From Amycolatopsis sp. WAC 01376 (GTDB lineage Bacteria > Actinomycetota > Actinomycetes > Mycobacteriales > Pseudonocardiaceae), in NCBI RefSeq assembly GCF_003947415.1, contig NZ_QHKL01000002.1, forward strand, positions 1,364,001-1,428,000: a stretch of 64,000 nt of DNA, read 5' to 3'. Below, one piece after another: positions 1 to 8,427 of the stretch. Position numbers and translations under genes: made by a program. Within the stretch, counting starts at the first letter, position 1. Each line of letters opens with the position of its first letter. The notes beneath the pieces are model-generated. The model worked only from the letters and a program-made list of their open reading frames with translations. It was not told where the DNA came from and ran no database searches.

Positions 1-884
1 CCGATGAACAGGAACAGCGCGAACTGGATGAACACCACGAAACCGCTGGCGACCAAGGCCTTCCGCGCCGCACGCAGGTCGTTGGTGGACTGGAGGCGCT
101 GCACGATCAGCTGGTCCGAGCCGTGCGAAGCCATCGAGAGCACGGCGCCACCGATCAACGCGGTGAAGAACGCGTACTGCCCGGTGAGCATGTTCGAGGA
201 GAAGTCGAAGATCTGGAACTTGTTGGCGTCGACGGCCTTGTCGAACCAGCCGTCCGGCAGCCTGCTGGAGATAGCCCAGATCACCACGACCGCGCCGAGG
301 ACGTACCAGAGCATCTGGATCGCGTCGACCCAGACGACCGCGCGGACGCCGCCGAAGAAGCTGTAGAGCACCATCGCGATGCCGAGGCCGATCACGATGG
401 TCCAGTACGAGACGTTCAGGCCGTAGGCCGCCATCACCACCTTGATCGGGATCGCGGTGGCGAACAGCCGGATGCCGTCGGCCAGCGTGCGGGTGAGCAG
501 GAACGTCACCGACGCGGTGCCCTGCAACCCGCCGCCGAAGCGTTTGCCGAGGAAGGCGTAGGCGGTGACCAGGTTGCCCGCCACGTAGCGCGGCAACAGC
601 ACCATCGACACCACGATCCGGCCGGCGATGTACCCGATCGCCAGTGCCAGGTAGGTCATCCCGCCGTCGCCGGGGGTGGCGATGTAGGCCACCGTCGGCA
701 CGGAGAGCACGGTGAGGGTGGACGTCTCCGCGGAGACCACCGAGAGGCAGGCCACCCACCAGGAGATCTTGCCTTCGCCGACGAAGTAGTCGGAGCCGGA
801 TTTCTGTTTGCCGCCGATCCAGACGCCCAGCAAGGGCATGCCGACCAGAAAAAGCCCGATGATCGCGAGGTCAAGTGCGCGCAT
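1..884 (-). CDS. Sodium:solute symporter (SSS family), 3' part cut off by window edge
   Basis: Read on the minus strand, this is an open frame starting at the ATG complementary to 882–884 and still open at base 1. The translation is strongly hydrophobic. It begins with a membrane segment (MRALDLAIIGLFLVG), followed by SWWVACLSVVSAETST and a YVAGNLVTAYAFLGKRFGGG stretch, both typical of the LeuT-fold SSS transporters. About 294 residues are present; full members have about 500. It starts 9 bases after the anmK stop, so the two genes are probably one operon. The link to anmK suggests uptake of a sugar or muropeptide derivative, but the substrate cannot be read from the sequence. Confidence 0.88.
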   Translation of the reverse strand, partial: MRALDLAIIGLFLVGMPLLGVWIGGKQKSGSDYFVGEGKISWWVACLSVVSAETSTLTVLSVPTVAYIATPGDGGMTYLALAIGYIAGRIVVSMVLLPRYVAGNLVTAYAFLGKRFGGGLQGTASVTFLLTRTLADGIRLFATAIPIKVVMAAYGLNVSYWTIVIGLGIAMVLYSFFGGVRAVVWVDAIQMLWYVLGAVVVIWAISSRLPDGWFDKAVDANKFQIFDFSSNMLTGQYAFFTALIGGAVLSMASHGSDQLIVQRLQSTNDLRAARKALVASGFVVFIQFALFLFI

Positions 885-893
885 CCGTATCTC

Positions 894-2102
894 CTATCGC
901 TCGCCGGTCGTCGCCGCTACCCGTAGCCGGGTCACGGTTGAGCTGTGCGGGGCGGGGAGTCGCAGGGGCCCCGCGCCCGGGGTGATGCTGCCGAGCAGCC
1001 GGTCGCCGCGGGCACCGGTCGCCGACGGGAGGTTCCCTGGCACACCGGACCAGGTCAGCCAGCCCAGCAGAATGGTCAGGTATGCCTCTTTGCCCGCGCG
1101 TGGCAGCCCGTGGTCGTCGCTGGTCTTCAGCGCCGCACCCGGCAGGTTCCTGGCGAGCGAGGCCATCAGCGCCGGGTTGTCGGCACCGCCGCCGGAGACG
1201 ATCACCGTGGCGATGGAGTGGCGACGGCATTCCGCGGCGATCGTCACCGCGGTCAGTTCGGTCAGCGTCGCCAGGAGGTCTTCCGCGTCGACCGGCGGAA
1301 GCCCGTCGAGCGCCGCGTCGAGATACGCGCCGTGGAACAGTTCCTTGCCGGTGGACTTCGGCGGCGCGGCCGCGTAGTACGGGTCGAGCAGGAGTTTCGC
1401 CAGCAGGTCGGGCCGGACGTTCCCGCGCAGCGCGAGCGCTCCGTCGATGTCGGCACGCAGTCCGGTGACGCGGTGCGCGGCGATGTCCATCAGCGCGTTG
1501 CCGGGGCCGGTGTCGTAGGCCAGCACGGCACCGTTCGCAGGCACCACGGTGATGTTCGCGATCCCGCCGATGTTGAGCGCCGCGACCGGGCCGGAGGCGG
1601 CCATGTCCCGTAACCACAGCGCGTCCAGCGTGCTGGCGAGCGGCGCGCCGTGCCCGCCGGCGGCGACGTCGCGGACGCGCAGGTCGGCCACCACCGGCAG
1701 TCCGGTGCGCTCGGCGATCCACGCCGGATTCCCCAGTTGCAGCGTGCCGCGGGCGGCGCCGTCCTCGACCCAGTGGAACACCGTCTGGCCCAGCGAGGCG
1801 ACGACGTCCGCGGTACCGCCTGCCAGTTCCTCGACGCCGCGGGCGGCCGCCTCACCGAAGGCCTGGCCCACCAGGGTGTCGAGTTTCGTGAGCTGTTCGG
1901 CACTGCAGGGATTCGGCGGCAGGGCGTCGAGCAAGGTGTCGCGGAGCGTTTCGGGATACGGGACTTCGAGCCTGCCGAGCGGGGAGAGCACCACAGTGTC
2001 CCCGTCGGCGCGCAGTTCGGCGGCCGCCACGTCGATCCCGTCGATCGACGTGCCGGAGATGAGTCCGATCACCCGGACCCCAGAGCCGGAGAAAACCGTC
2101 AT
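894..2102 (-). CDS. anmK: Anhydro-N-acetylmuramic acid kinase
   Basis: The 402-residue product matches AnmK in length. It carries the N-terminal phosphate-binding motif LISGTSIDGID (about residues 14–24) and the mid-protein YDTGPGNALMD motif, which holds the catalytic aspartate. The family converts 1,6-anhydroMurNAc plus ATP and water to MurNAc-6-phosphate in cell-wall recycling in the cytoplasm. It is upstream of and probably cotranscribed with the SSS symporter, and divergent from ftsY. No MurQ etherase is in this window, so the next recycling step must be encoded elsewhere. The family call is secure. Confidence 0.95.
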   Translation of the reverse strand: MTVFSGSGVRVIGLISGTSIDGIDVAAAELRADGDTVVLSPLGRLEVPYPETLRDTLLDALPPNPCSAEQLTKLDTLVGQAFGEAAARGVEELAGGTADVVASLGQTVFHWVEDGAARGTLQLGNPAWIAERTGLPVVADLRVRDVAAGGHGAPLASTLDALWLRDMAASGPVAALNIGGIANITVVPANGAVLAYDTGPGNALMDIAAHRVTGLRADIDGALALRGNVRPDLLAKLLLDPYYAAAPPKSTGKELFHGAYLDAALDGLPPVDAEDLLATLTELTAVTIAAECRRHSIATVIVSGGGADNPALMASLARNLPGAALKTSDDHGLPRAGKEAYLTILLGWLTWSGVPGNLPSATGARGDRLLGSITPGAGPLRLPAPHSSTVTRLRVAATTGER

Positions 2103-2254
2103 TCGGAGTGGTCTAGCCCTCGATCCGGAGGCCGCGCAAGCGACACCGTTTCTTCTTGTCCGAAATGAGTCCTATCCAGTGGGTGCTTGACAAGATCGGC
2201 TCGCTTCCCGTGGGGCGTCTGAACGCGACGGTATGCGGATGCGAGGATGGCGCC

Positions 2255-3574
2255 GTGTCGAGTACCCCCTGGTTCTGGATCGTTGTCGTTGCCGTCGTGG
2301 TCCTGGTCGCCGTTCTGGTGGCCGGGCTGTTCATCGCGCGCCGCCGCCGGATCAGCCTGGACGAGTCCAAGGCTGCCGATGTCGTCGAGAAGCCGAAGGG
2401 CGGCGGCTATACCGCGACAGGCGGGATCGCGCTCGCCCCCGGCGGCGAGAAGACCGAAGAAGCCGAGGAACCCGAGCACCCGGTCGAGGATCGCCCGGAG
2501 ACCGACGGCCAGCCCGCCGTCGGGGACGACGCGGCGGTGCCGAGGGATTCCGCGCAGCGCACGGTGCGTGACATCGAACTTCCCGAACCGGCCGAGGAAG
2601 CGGCGCCCGCTCCCGCCCCCGTGCCCGCCGAGGAGATCGCCCCGGCCACCGGACGGCTGGAGCGGCTGCGCGGCAGGCTCGGCAAGTCCCGGTCGATGTT
2701 CGGGCAGAGCCTGCTCGGCCTGCTGGGCGCCGGTGATCTCGACGAGGACTCCTGGCAGGACGTCGAAGACACACTGCTCATGGCGGACCTGGGCGCCGCG
2801 ACGACCACCGAGATCGTCGAGCGGCTCCGTGAGGAGCTGAAGCGCCGCGCCGTGCGGACCTCCGAGGAAGCGCGCACGGTGTTGCAGGAGGTGCTGACCG
2901 CCGCCCTGTCGACCGACGCGGTCCGGGCCGTCCGCGCGCTGCCGCACACCGTCGACGGCGTGAAGCAGCCCGCCGTCGTACTGGTCGCAGGCGTCAACGG
3001 CACCGGCAAGACCACCACCACCGGCAAGCTCGCCCGCGTGCTCGTCGCGCAGGGGAGCACCGTGGTGCTCGGTGCGGCCGACACCTTCCGCGCCGCCGCG
3101 GCGGACCAGTTGCAGACGTGGGCCGAGCGCGTGGGCGCCGAGGTCGTCCGCGGCAAGGAAGGCGCGGACCCGGCGGCGGTCGCGTTCGACGCCGTCAAAC
3201 GCGGCATCGAAGCGGGTGTGGACGCGGTCCTGGTCGACACCGCCGGCCGTCTGCACACCAAGACCGGCCTGATGGACGAGCTCGGCAAGGTCAAGCGAGT
3301 CGTCGAGAAGCAGGCGAAGGTCGACGAGGTGCTGCTGGTGCTCGACGCCACCACCGGGCAGAACGGGTTGATGCAGGCCCGCGTGTTCTCGGAGGTCATC
3401 GACGTCACCGGCATCGTGCTCACCAAGCTGGACGGCACGGCGAAGGGCGGCATCGTCTTCCAGGTGCAGCGCGAACTCGGCGTGCCGGTCAAGCTGGTCG
3501 GTCTCGGCGAGGGGCCGGACGACCTGGCGCCGTTCGAGCCGGGCGCGTTCGTCGAGGCCCTGCTCAGCAACTAG
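2255..3574 (+). CDS. ftsY: Signal recognition particle receptor FtsY
   Basis: This is the SRP receptor GTPase that docks ribosome–SRP complexes at the membrane. I chose GTG 2255, giving 439 residues, because it puts an N-terminal membrane helix (about residues 6–27) at the very start, as in actinobacterial FtsY. An ATG at 2156 in the same frame would add 33 unlikely residues. An acidic, proline-rich linker follows to about residue 130, then the NG GTPase domain with GVNGTGKTTTTGK (about 246), DTFRAAAADQL, DTAGRLH and TKLDGTAKGG. In relatives ftsY is followed by amt–glnB–glnD–ffh; here amt lies 40 kb downstream. Confidence 0.96.
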   Translation: MSSTPWFWIVVVAVVVLVAVLVAGLFIARRRRISLDESKAADVVEKPKGGGYTATGGIALAPGGEKTEEAEEPEHPVEDRPETDGQPAVGDDAAVPRDSAQRTVRDIELPEPAEEAAPAPAPVPAEEIAPATGRLERLRGRLGKSRSMFGQSLLGLLGAGDLDEDSWQDVEDTLLMADLGAATTTEIVERLREELKRRAVRTSEEARTVLQEVLTAALSTDAVRAVRALPHTVDGVKQPAVVLVAGVNGTGKTTTTGKLARVLVAQGSTVVLGAADTFRAAAADQLQTWAERVGAEVVRGKEGADPAAVAFDAVKRGIEAGVDAVLVDTAGRLHTKTGLMDELGKVKRVVEKQAKVDEVLLVLDATTGQNGLMQARVFSEVIDVTGIVLTKLDGTAKGGIVFQVQRELGVPVKLVGLGEGPDDLAPFEPGAFVEALLSN

Positions 3575-3580
3575 TCAATG

Positions 3581-3631
3581 CTATGAACGGTCCGTTCCTT
3601 GCAAAATTTGCAAGGAACGGACCGTTCATAG
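3581..3631. terminator. Perfect 51-bp palindrome between convergent genes
   Basis: Bases 3581–3605 are the exact reverse complement of 3607–3631, with a single central base at 3606. The element starts 6 bases after the ftsY stop and ends 6 bases before the end of the convergent MFS gene. It is placed as a bidirectional terminator, but it lacks a U-tract and its symmetry is far more perfect than termination needs. It resembles in style the other hairpins in this window, which contain GAAGG/CCTTC or GAACGG arms. Confidence 0.7.
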
Positions 3632-3637
3632 CGCGCG

Positions 3638-5137
3638 TCAGGCCGTGACAGGGACGTTCTCGTCGGTCGAAACCGGGGCGGGCTTCTTGTCCCGCATCAC
3701 CAGGAACGCGACCACTGCCGCGGCCAGCACGCCCACGGCGCTCACGAGGAACGTCGTCGACATCGCCGAGGTGAACGACTCGCGGGCCGCGGTGATGAGC
3801 CCGCCGTCACCGGTGGCGAAGGCGTCACTGATCGAAAGCCGCGCCCGCGCGGGGGCGGACTCGGGCATCTGCGCGGTGAACAGGCCGGCCACGACGCTGC
3901 CCAGGATCGCGATGCCGAGCGCGGCGCCCAGTTGCTGGATGGTGTCGTTGAGCGCGGAGCCGACCCCCGCCTGCTCCTCCGGGACCTCGCCCATCAGCGC
4001 CGCGATCGCCGCCGGCATCGCCAGCCCACCGCCCGCGCCGAGCAGGAAGAGCGCGGCCCCCGGCAGCAGGAAGCCCTCGTTCGCCGACAGCGTCGCGAGC
4101 ATGCCGAATCCGGCGGCCATCACGGTCATCCCGACGGTGGCCAGCGCGCGGTTGCCGATCTTCTGGCCCAGCGTGGCGCCGAGGGTGTTGCAGAGCAGCG
4201 ACGCGATGGCCATCGGGATGAAGGCGAGGCCCGCCTGGGTCGGGGTGTAGCCGAGCACGAACTGCAGGTACTGGGTCAGGAGCAGCAGCAGCCCGCCGTT
4301 GCCGATCTGCACCAGCGTGAGCGACAGGCTGCCGCCACTGAAGTTGCGCTTGCGGAACAGCTTGAGCGGGACCATCGGCGACGGCGTGTGCCGCTCCCAG
4401 AGCACGAAGCCGATCAGGCTCACCACCGCGATCGTCAGCGGGACGAGGGTTCCGGCCTCGGTGATGCCGTGCTTGGGCAGTTCGATGATCGTCCAGACCA
4501 GCGCCGTCATGCCGACGGCGGAAAGGATCGCGCCGAGCGGATCCGGCTTCTGCCACGGACCCTTGGACTCCGGCATCAGCGTGAGCGCGGCGATCACCGC
4601 GATGACGACGATCGGCACGTTGATCAGGAACACCGCGCCCCACCAGAACCACGCGATCAGCACACCGCCCAGCACCGGGCCGCCGATCATGCCGAGCATC
4701 GCGACCGCGCTCCACGCCGCCATCGCCTTGCGGCGCTCCTCGTCGTCGAAGACCGTGATCAGGATCGACAGGGTGCTCGGCATGATCAGCGCGCCGCCGA
4801 CACCCATCACCGCACGCGACACGATCAGTTCGAGCGGGTTCGCGGCGAACGCGGCGACGAGTGAGGCCACCCCGAACAGGACGAGCCCGATGAGCATCAC
4901 CTTCCGGCGCCCGAACCGGTCCCCGAGGCTTCCCGAGGTGAGCAGCAGGCCGGCGAACACGAGGATGTAGGAGTCCAGGATCCACTGCGTGTCCTGGGCG
5001 CTCGCCCCGAGGTCTTCGGCCAGCGGCGGCACGGCGACCGTCAGCACCATGTTGTCCACGACCAGCACGAGCGTGCTCAGGCACAGCACGATCAGGATCC
5101 ACCAGCGGCGTGGATCGCGTGCGGGTGATGCGTTCAT
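3638..5137 (-). CDS. MFS drug efflux transporter, DHA2 (14-TM) family
   Basis: This is a 499-residue, highly hydrophobic protein with about 14 predicted membrane segments. It has the DHA2 signatures WILDSYILVFAGLLLTSGSL and LGDRFGRRKVMLIGL near the N-terminus and a SALNDTIQQLGAALGIAILG motif late in the protein. The family exports drugs or metabolites using the proton gradient. ATG 5137 (MNASPARDPRRWW) was preferred over an upstream in-frame start at 5215, because the extension would run through the shared operator region. It is divergent from a TetR regulator at 5245, the usual arrangement for a repressor-controlled exporter. The substrate is unknown. Confidence 0.92.
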   Translation of the reverse strand: MNASPARDPRRWWILIVLCLSTLVLVVDNMVLTVAVPPLAEDLGASAQDTQWILDSYILVFAGLLLTSGSLGDRFGRRKVMLIGLVLFGVASLVAAFAANPLELIVSRAVMGVGGALIMPSTLSILITVFDDEERRKAMAAWSAVAMLGMIGGPVLGGVLIAWFWWGAVFLINVPIVVIAVIAALTLMPESKGPWQKPDPLGAILSAVGMTALVWTIIELPKHGITEAGTLVPLTIAVVSLIGFVLWERHTPSPMVPLKLFRKRNFSGGSLSLTLVQIGNGGLLLLLTQYLQFVLGYTPTQAGLAFIPMAIASLLCNTLGATLGQKIGNRALATVGMTVMAAGFGMLATLSANEGFLLPGAALFLLGAGGGLAMPAAIAALMGEVPEEQAGVGSALNDTIQQLGAALGIAILGSVVAGLFTAQMPESAPARARLSISDAFATGDGGLITAARESFTSAMSTTFLVSAVGVLAAAVVAFLVMRDKKPAPVSTDENVPVTA

Positions 5138-5157
5138 CGGGATACCCCCAGAAGAGT

Positions 5158-5215
5158 TTGCGTACGTTGTTCCGTCGATGCGCACACTGTACGCAGAACG
5201 AAACGGCGTACGCAA
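5158..5215. promoter_or_regulatory. Divergent operator region for the MFS/TetR pair
   Basis: TTGCGTACG at 5158–5166 is inverted as CGTACGCAA at 5207–5215, and a third related core, TGTACGCA, lies at 5189–5196. These GTACGC repeats fall between the starts of the divergent exporter and regulator genes. The symmetrical sites suggest that the TetR protein represses both genes from here. This is an inference from position and symmetry only. Confidence 0.6.
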
Positions 5216-5244
5216 GGGGGTACTTCGTGCGCTAGGGTGGCGGC

Positions 5245-5976
5245 ATGTCAGTCGATGAACAGTCGATCCAGTCGGTGTGGACCCGTCCTCGCCGGAAGCG
5301 GGATCAACCCGCGCTGAGTCAGGCGCAGATCGTGGCCGAGGCCGTCCGGCTCCTGGATGTCGAAGGCGTCGACGCGCTGAGCATGCGCAGGCTCGGCACC
5401 GCGCTGAACGCGGGCGCGACCTCGCTTTACCGGCACGTGGCGAACCGCGACGAGCTGATCGAGCTCGTCGTCGACGAGGTCTACGGCGAGATCACCGTGC
5501 CGGACGTCGATGATCCGGCGCGGTGGCGGGAAGCGGCCGTCGTCGGGGCACAGAGCGTCCGCGCGATGATCCTGCGGCACCCGTGGGTCGCTTCACTGCT
5601 CGGCTCGGTCGGCCTGTCGTACCTCGGGCCGAACGTCATGCGGCTCAACGAGCGGCTGCTGGCCGTCTTCGTGGCCGCGGGATTCCCCGGCGACGAGGCG
5701 GATCAGGCGATCAGCGCGGTGATCTCGTACGTCATCGGCATGGGGACGACCGAGGCGGCATGGCTCACGACGGTCGCGAAGAGCGGCCAGAGCGAGCGAG
5801 AGTGGGCGCGGCGACTGCGTCCCGCCGTCGAGGAAGCGGCACGGGATCACCCGCGCCAGCGGGAGATGCTCGTGCGGAACGACGCGGAGGCCGACCCGGA
5901 GCGGCTTCGCGACGAGAAGTTCCGCTACGGGCTGGAAAGGATGCTCGACGGCTTGGAGACCAGGCTCAAACGGTGA
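5245..5976 (+). CDS. TetR-family regulator, tetracycline-repressor-like C-terminal domain
   Basis: The 243-residue protein has an N-terminal helix-turn-helix: ALSQAQIVAEAVRLLDVEGV then LSMRRLGTALNAGATSLYRHVANRDEL, about residues 24–76. The length and helical C-terminal half fit the TetR_C_1 ligand-binding class. It is divergent from the DHA2 exporter with an inverted-repeat operator between them, so it most likely represses that exporter and itself until a ligand binds. Its last 11 bases overlap the convergent IclR gene. The ligand cannot be predicted. Confidence 0.92.
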   Translation: MSVDEQSIQSVWTRPRRKRDQPALSQAQIVAEAVRLLDVEGVDALSMRRLGTALNAGATSLYRHVANRDELIELVVDEVYGEITVPDVDDPARWREAAVVGAQSVRAMILRHPWVASLLGSVGLSYLGPNVMRLNERLLAVFVAAGFPGDEADQAISAVISYVIGMGTTEAAWLTTVAKSGQSEREWARRLRPAVEEAARDHPRQREMLVRNDAEADPERLRDEKFRYGLERMLDGLETRLKR

Positions 5977-6742
5977 CCCCGTCCCGCGAAAGGGTCGAGC
6001 CGAGCGAGTTCGCGATCCGCTGGACGACCGGCGCGATCCGCTCGACGGCCTCCATCGTGAGCCGCCCCGAAGGCCCGGACACCGAAACCGCCGCCGGCAC
6101 CGGCGCGCCCGGGACCGCGACGGCCACGCAACGGACGCCCAGTTCCTGCTCCGCTTCGTCGAGCGCGTAACCCTGCTGGGCGATTTTCGCCAGCTCGCGC
6201 AGGAGCGCGTCCTGATCGGTGAAGGTGTGCTCGGTGTAGGAGGGCATGCCGGTCCTGGCGAGCAGCGCCGTGACGTCGTCGGACGGCAGGTGCGCGAGCA
6301 TCGCCTTCCCGACGCCGGTGCCGTGCGGCAGGAGACGCCGTCCGACCTCGGTGAACATCCGCATCGAGTGCTTCGACGGCACCTGGGCGACGTAAACGAC
6401 CTCGTCGCGCTCCAGGACGGCGAGGTTCGCGGTCTCGCCGACCTCGTCGACGAGTTCCGCGAGCAGCGGCCGTGCCCACGAGCCGAACTGCATGCTGGCG
6501 TTTTCACCCAGCCGGATGAGCCGGGCGCCCAGCGCGTACCGGCGGTTGGTGTTCTGCCGGACGTAGCCCAGGTCCACCAGCGTCCTGATCAGCCGGTGGA
6601 TGGTCGGCATCGGCAGCCCGGACAGCGTCGCCAGCTCCGAAAGGCTGGCCTCGCCGCCGGTGTCCGCGAGATGCTCGAGGAGCTCGAAGGCCCGCTGAAG
6701 GGACTGGACGCCGCCGTCGCGCCCGTTCTTCTCCGCTGCCAC
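5966..6742 (-). CDS. IclR-family regulator, probably AllR-like
   Basis: The 258-residue product has an N-terminal winged helix (QSLQRAFELLEHLAD, then LSELATLSGLPMPTIHRLIRTL, about residues 13–54) and a C-terminal IclR effector domain (GTGVGKAMLAHLP, RCVAVAVPGAPVPAAVSVSGP). It is divergent from malate synthase with 103 bases between the two starts. In Streptomyces the related AllR regulates allantoin and glyoxylate genes and responds to allantoate or glyoxylate. The palindrome at 6771–6785 resembles one upstream of allB (28701–28715), which supports the same role here. The family is certain; the AllR assignment is inferred. Confidence 0.93.
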   Translation of the reverse strand: MAAEKNGRDGGVQSLQRAFELLEHLADTGGEASLSELATLSGLPMPTIHRLIRTLVDLGYVRQNTNRRYALGARLIRLGENASMQFGSWARPLLAELVDEVGETANLAVLERDEVVYVAQVPSKHSMRMFTEVGRRLLPHGTGVGKAMLAHLPSDDVTALLARTGMPSYTEHTFTDQDALLRELAKIAQQGYALDEAEQELGVRCVAVAVPGAPVPAAVSVSGPSGRLTMEAVERIAPVVQRIANSLGSTLSRDGVTV

Positions 6743-6770
6743 CGTGGTACTCCTTACGTCTGCGTTGATG

Positions 6771-6785
6771 TTCCGCTATGCAGAA
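6771..6785. promoter_or_regulatory. Candidate IclR/AllR operator upstream of aceB
   Basis: TTCCGCTATGCAGAA lies in the shared promoter of the IclR gene and aceB. It matches the perfect palindrome TTCCACTGAGTGGAA upstream of allB at 10 of 15 positions, including the outer TTCC.CT and GAA. IclR-family proteins commonly bind imperfect TTCC/GGAA palindromes. Confidence 0.5.
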
Positions 6786-6845
6786 ACTATAGTCCGTCAT
6801 GTAAAACCGTAGGGACGTTATTTATCCGAACTCGGGGTGTTACTC

Positions 6846-8423
6846 ATGTCTGAAGCTCAGGTGCTCGGCGATCCGGTCGAGCGCGGGGACGAAATCCTCA
6901 CGCCGGAGGCCCTCGCCTTCCTCGCCGGCCTGCACGAGGCCTTCGCCGCCCGCCGCGACGAGCTGCTGCAGGCCAGGGGCAAGCGCCGCGAGGAGGCCAG
7001 GACCACCGGCAAACTCGACTTCCTGCCCGAGACCAAGGAGATCCGCGAGGGCGACTGGAAGGTGGCCGAGGCCCCGCCCGCGCTGCGCGACCGCCGTGTC
7101 GAGATCACCGGTCCGACCGACCGCAAGATGACCATCAACGCGCTGAACTCCGGCGCCAAGGTCTGGCTCGCCGACCTCGAGGACGCCAACACGCCGCACT
7201 GGGCGAACGTCGTCTCCGGCCAGGTCAACCTGTACGACGCGGTCCGCGAGACCATCACGCTGGAGAGTGGCGGCAAGAGCTACGCGCTGAAGGATGACGT
7301 CGAGCACGCGACCATCGTCGTCCGCCCGCGCGGCTGGCACCTCGACGAGCGTGGCCTGTCCTTCGGCGGACGCCAGGCCGTCGGCGCGCTGGTCGACTTC
7401 GGCCTGTACTTCTTCCACAACGCGAAGGAGCTGCTCAACCGCGGCAAGGGCCCGTACTTCTACCTGCCGAAGATGGAGAGCCACCTCGAAGCGCGGCTCT
7501 GGAACGACGTCTTCACCCACGCGGAGAAGACGCTCGGCATCGAACACGGCACCGTCCGCGCGACCGTGCTGATCGAGACCATCCCGGCCGCGTTCGAGAT
7601 GGAGGAGATCCTCTACGAACTGCGCGAGCACGCCTCCGGCCTGAACGCCGGCCGCTGGGACTACCTGTTCAGCGTCATCAAGTACTTCCGCGACGCGGGC
7701 GAGAAGTTCGTGCTGCCGGACCGGAACTCGGTCACCATGACCGCGCCGTTCATGCGCGCGTACACCGAACTGCTGGTGCGTACCTGCCACAAGCGGGGCG
7801 CGTTCGCGATCGGCGGCATGGCCGCGTTCATCCCGAACCGCAAGGACCCGGAGGTCACCGCGGCCGCGCTCGACAAGGTCCGCGCGGACAAGAGCCGTGA
7901 GGCGGGCGACGGCTTCGACGGTTCCTGGGTCGCGCACCCCGGCATGGTGGACATCTGCCGCGAGGAGTTCGACAAGGTCCTCGGCGACAAGCCGAACCAG
8001 CTCGACCGCGCCCGCGACGAGGTGTCCGTCACCGCCGACCAGCTCCTCGACGCGGCTTCGACGCCGGGTGGCGCCACCGCGGCCGGTCTGCGTGCCGCCG
8101 TCGACGTCGGCATCCGCTACATCGCCTCCTGGCTCGGCGGGAACGGCGCGGCGGCCATCCACAACCTGATGGAGGACGCGGCGACCGCGGAGATCTCGCG
8201 CTCGCAGGTGTGGCAGTGGGTGCGCAACGGCACCCAGCTCGACACCGGCGACAAGGTCACCGAGGAACTCGTGCGTGGCGTGCTGGCCGAGGTCCGGGGC
8301 GAACTCGCCGCCGAGATCAAGCCGGAACTGCTGGAGCCCGCCGTCGAGCTGTTCGAGCAGGTCGCGCTCGCCGACGAGTTCCCGGACTTCCTGACCCTGC
8401 CCGCCTACGAACGGATCAAGTAG
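6846..8423 (+). CDS. aceB: Malate synthase A
   Basis: The 525-residue length matches malate synthase A. Visible motifs are RPRGWHLDE (active-site arginine region), [17 protein letters not shown] and the family signature GSWVAHPGM. The enzyme condenses glyoxylate with acetyl-CoA to malate in the cytosol. ATG 6846 was chosen, with GGGG seven bases upstream; an in-frame GTG at 6837 would add three residues. It is followed after 4 bases by a CitE-like protein and is divergent from an IclR regulator. No isocitrate lyase is nearby, and with the purine genes in the same window its likely job is using glyoxylate released from ureidoglycolate. Confidence 0.96.
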   Translation: MSEAQVLGDPVERGDEILTPEALAFLAGLHEAFAARRDELLQARGKRREEARTTGKLDFLPETKEIREGDWKVAEAPPALRDRRVEITGPTDRKMTINALNSGAKVWLADLEDANTPHWANVVSGQVNLYDAVRETITLESGGKSYALKDDVEHATIVVRPRGWHLDERGLSFGGRQAVGALVDFGLYFFHNAKELLNRGKGPYFYLPKMESHLEARLWNDVFTHAEKTLGIEHGTVRATVLIETIPAAFEMEEILYELREHASGLNAGRWDYLFSVIKYFRDAGEKFVLPDRNSVTMTAPFMRAYTELLVRTCHKRGAFAIGGMAAFIPNRKDPEVTAAALDKVRADKSREAGDGFDGSWVAHPGMVDICREEFDKVLGDKPNQLDRARDEVSVTADQLLDAASTPGGATAAGLRAAVDVGIRYIASWLGGNGAAAIHNLMEDAATAEISRSQVWQWVRNGTQLDTGDKVTEELVRGVLAEVRGELAAEIKPELLEPAVELFEQVALADEFPDFLTLPAYERIK

Positions 8424-8427
8424 ACAG

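Noticed and set aside
2156..2254. Upstream start for FtsY at ATG 2156
   Set aside because: It would put 33 residues before the N-terminal membrane helix and overlap the divergent promoter. GTG 2255 fits the family.
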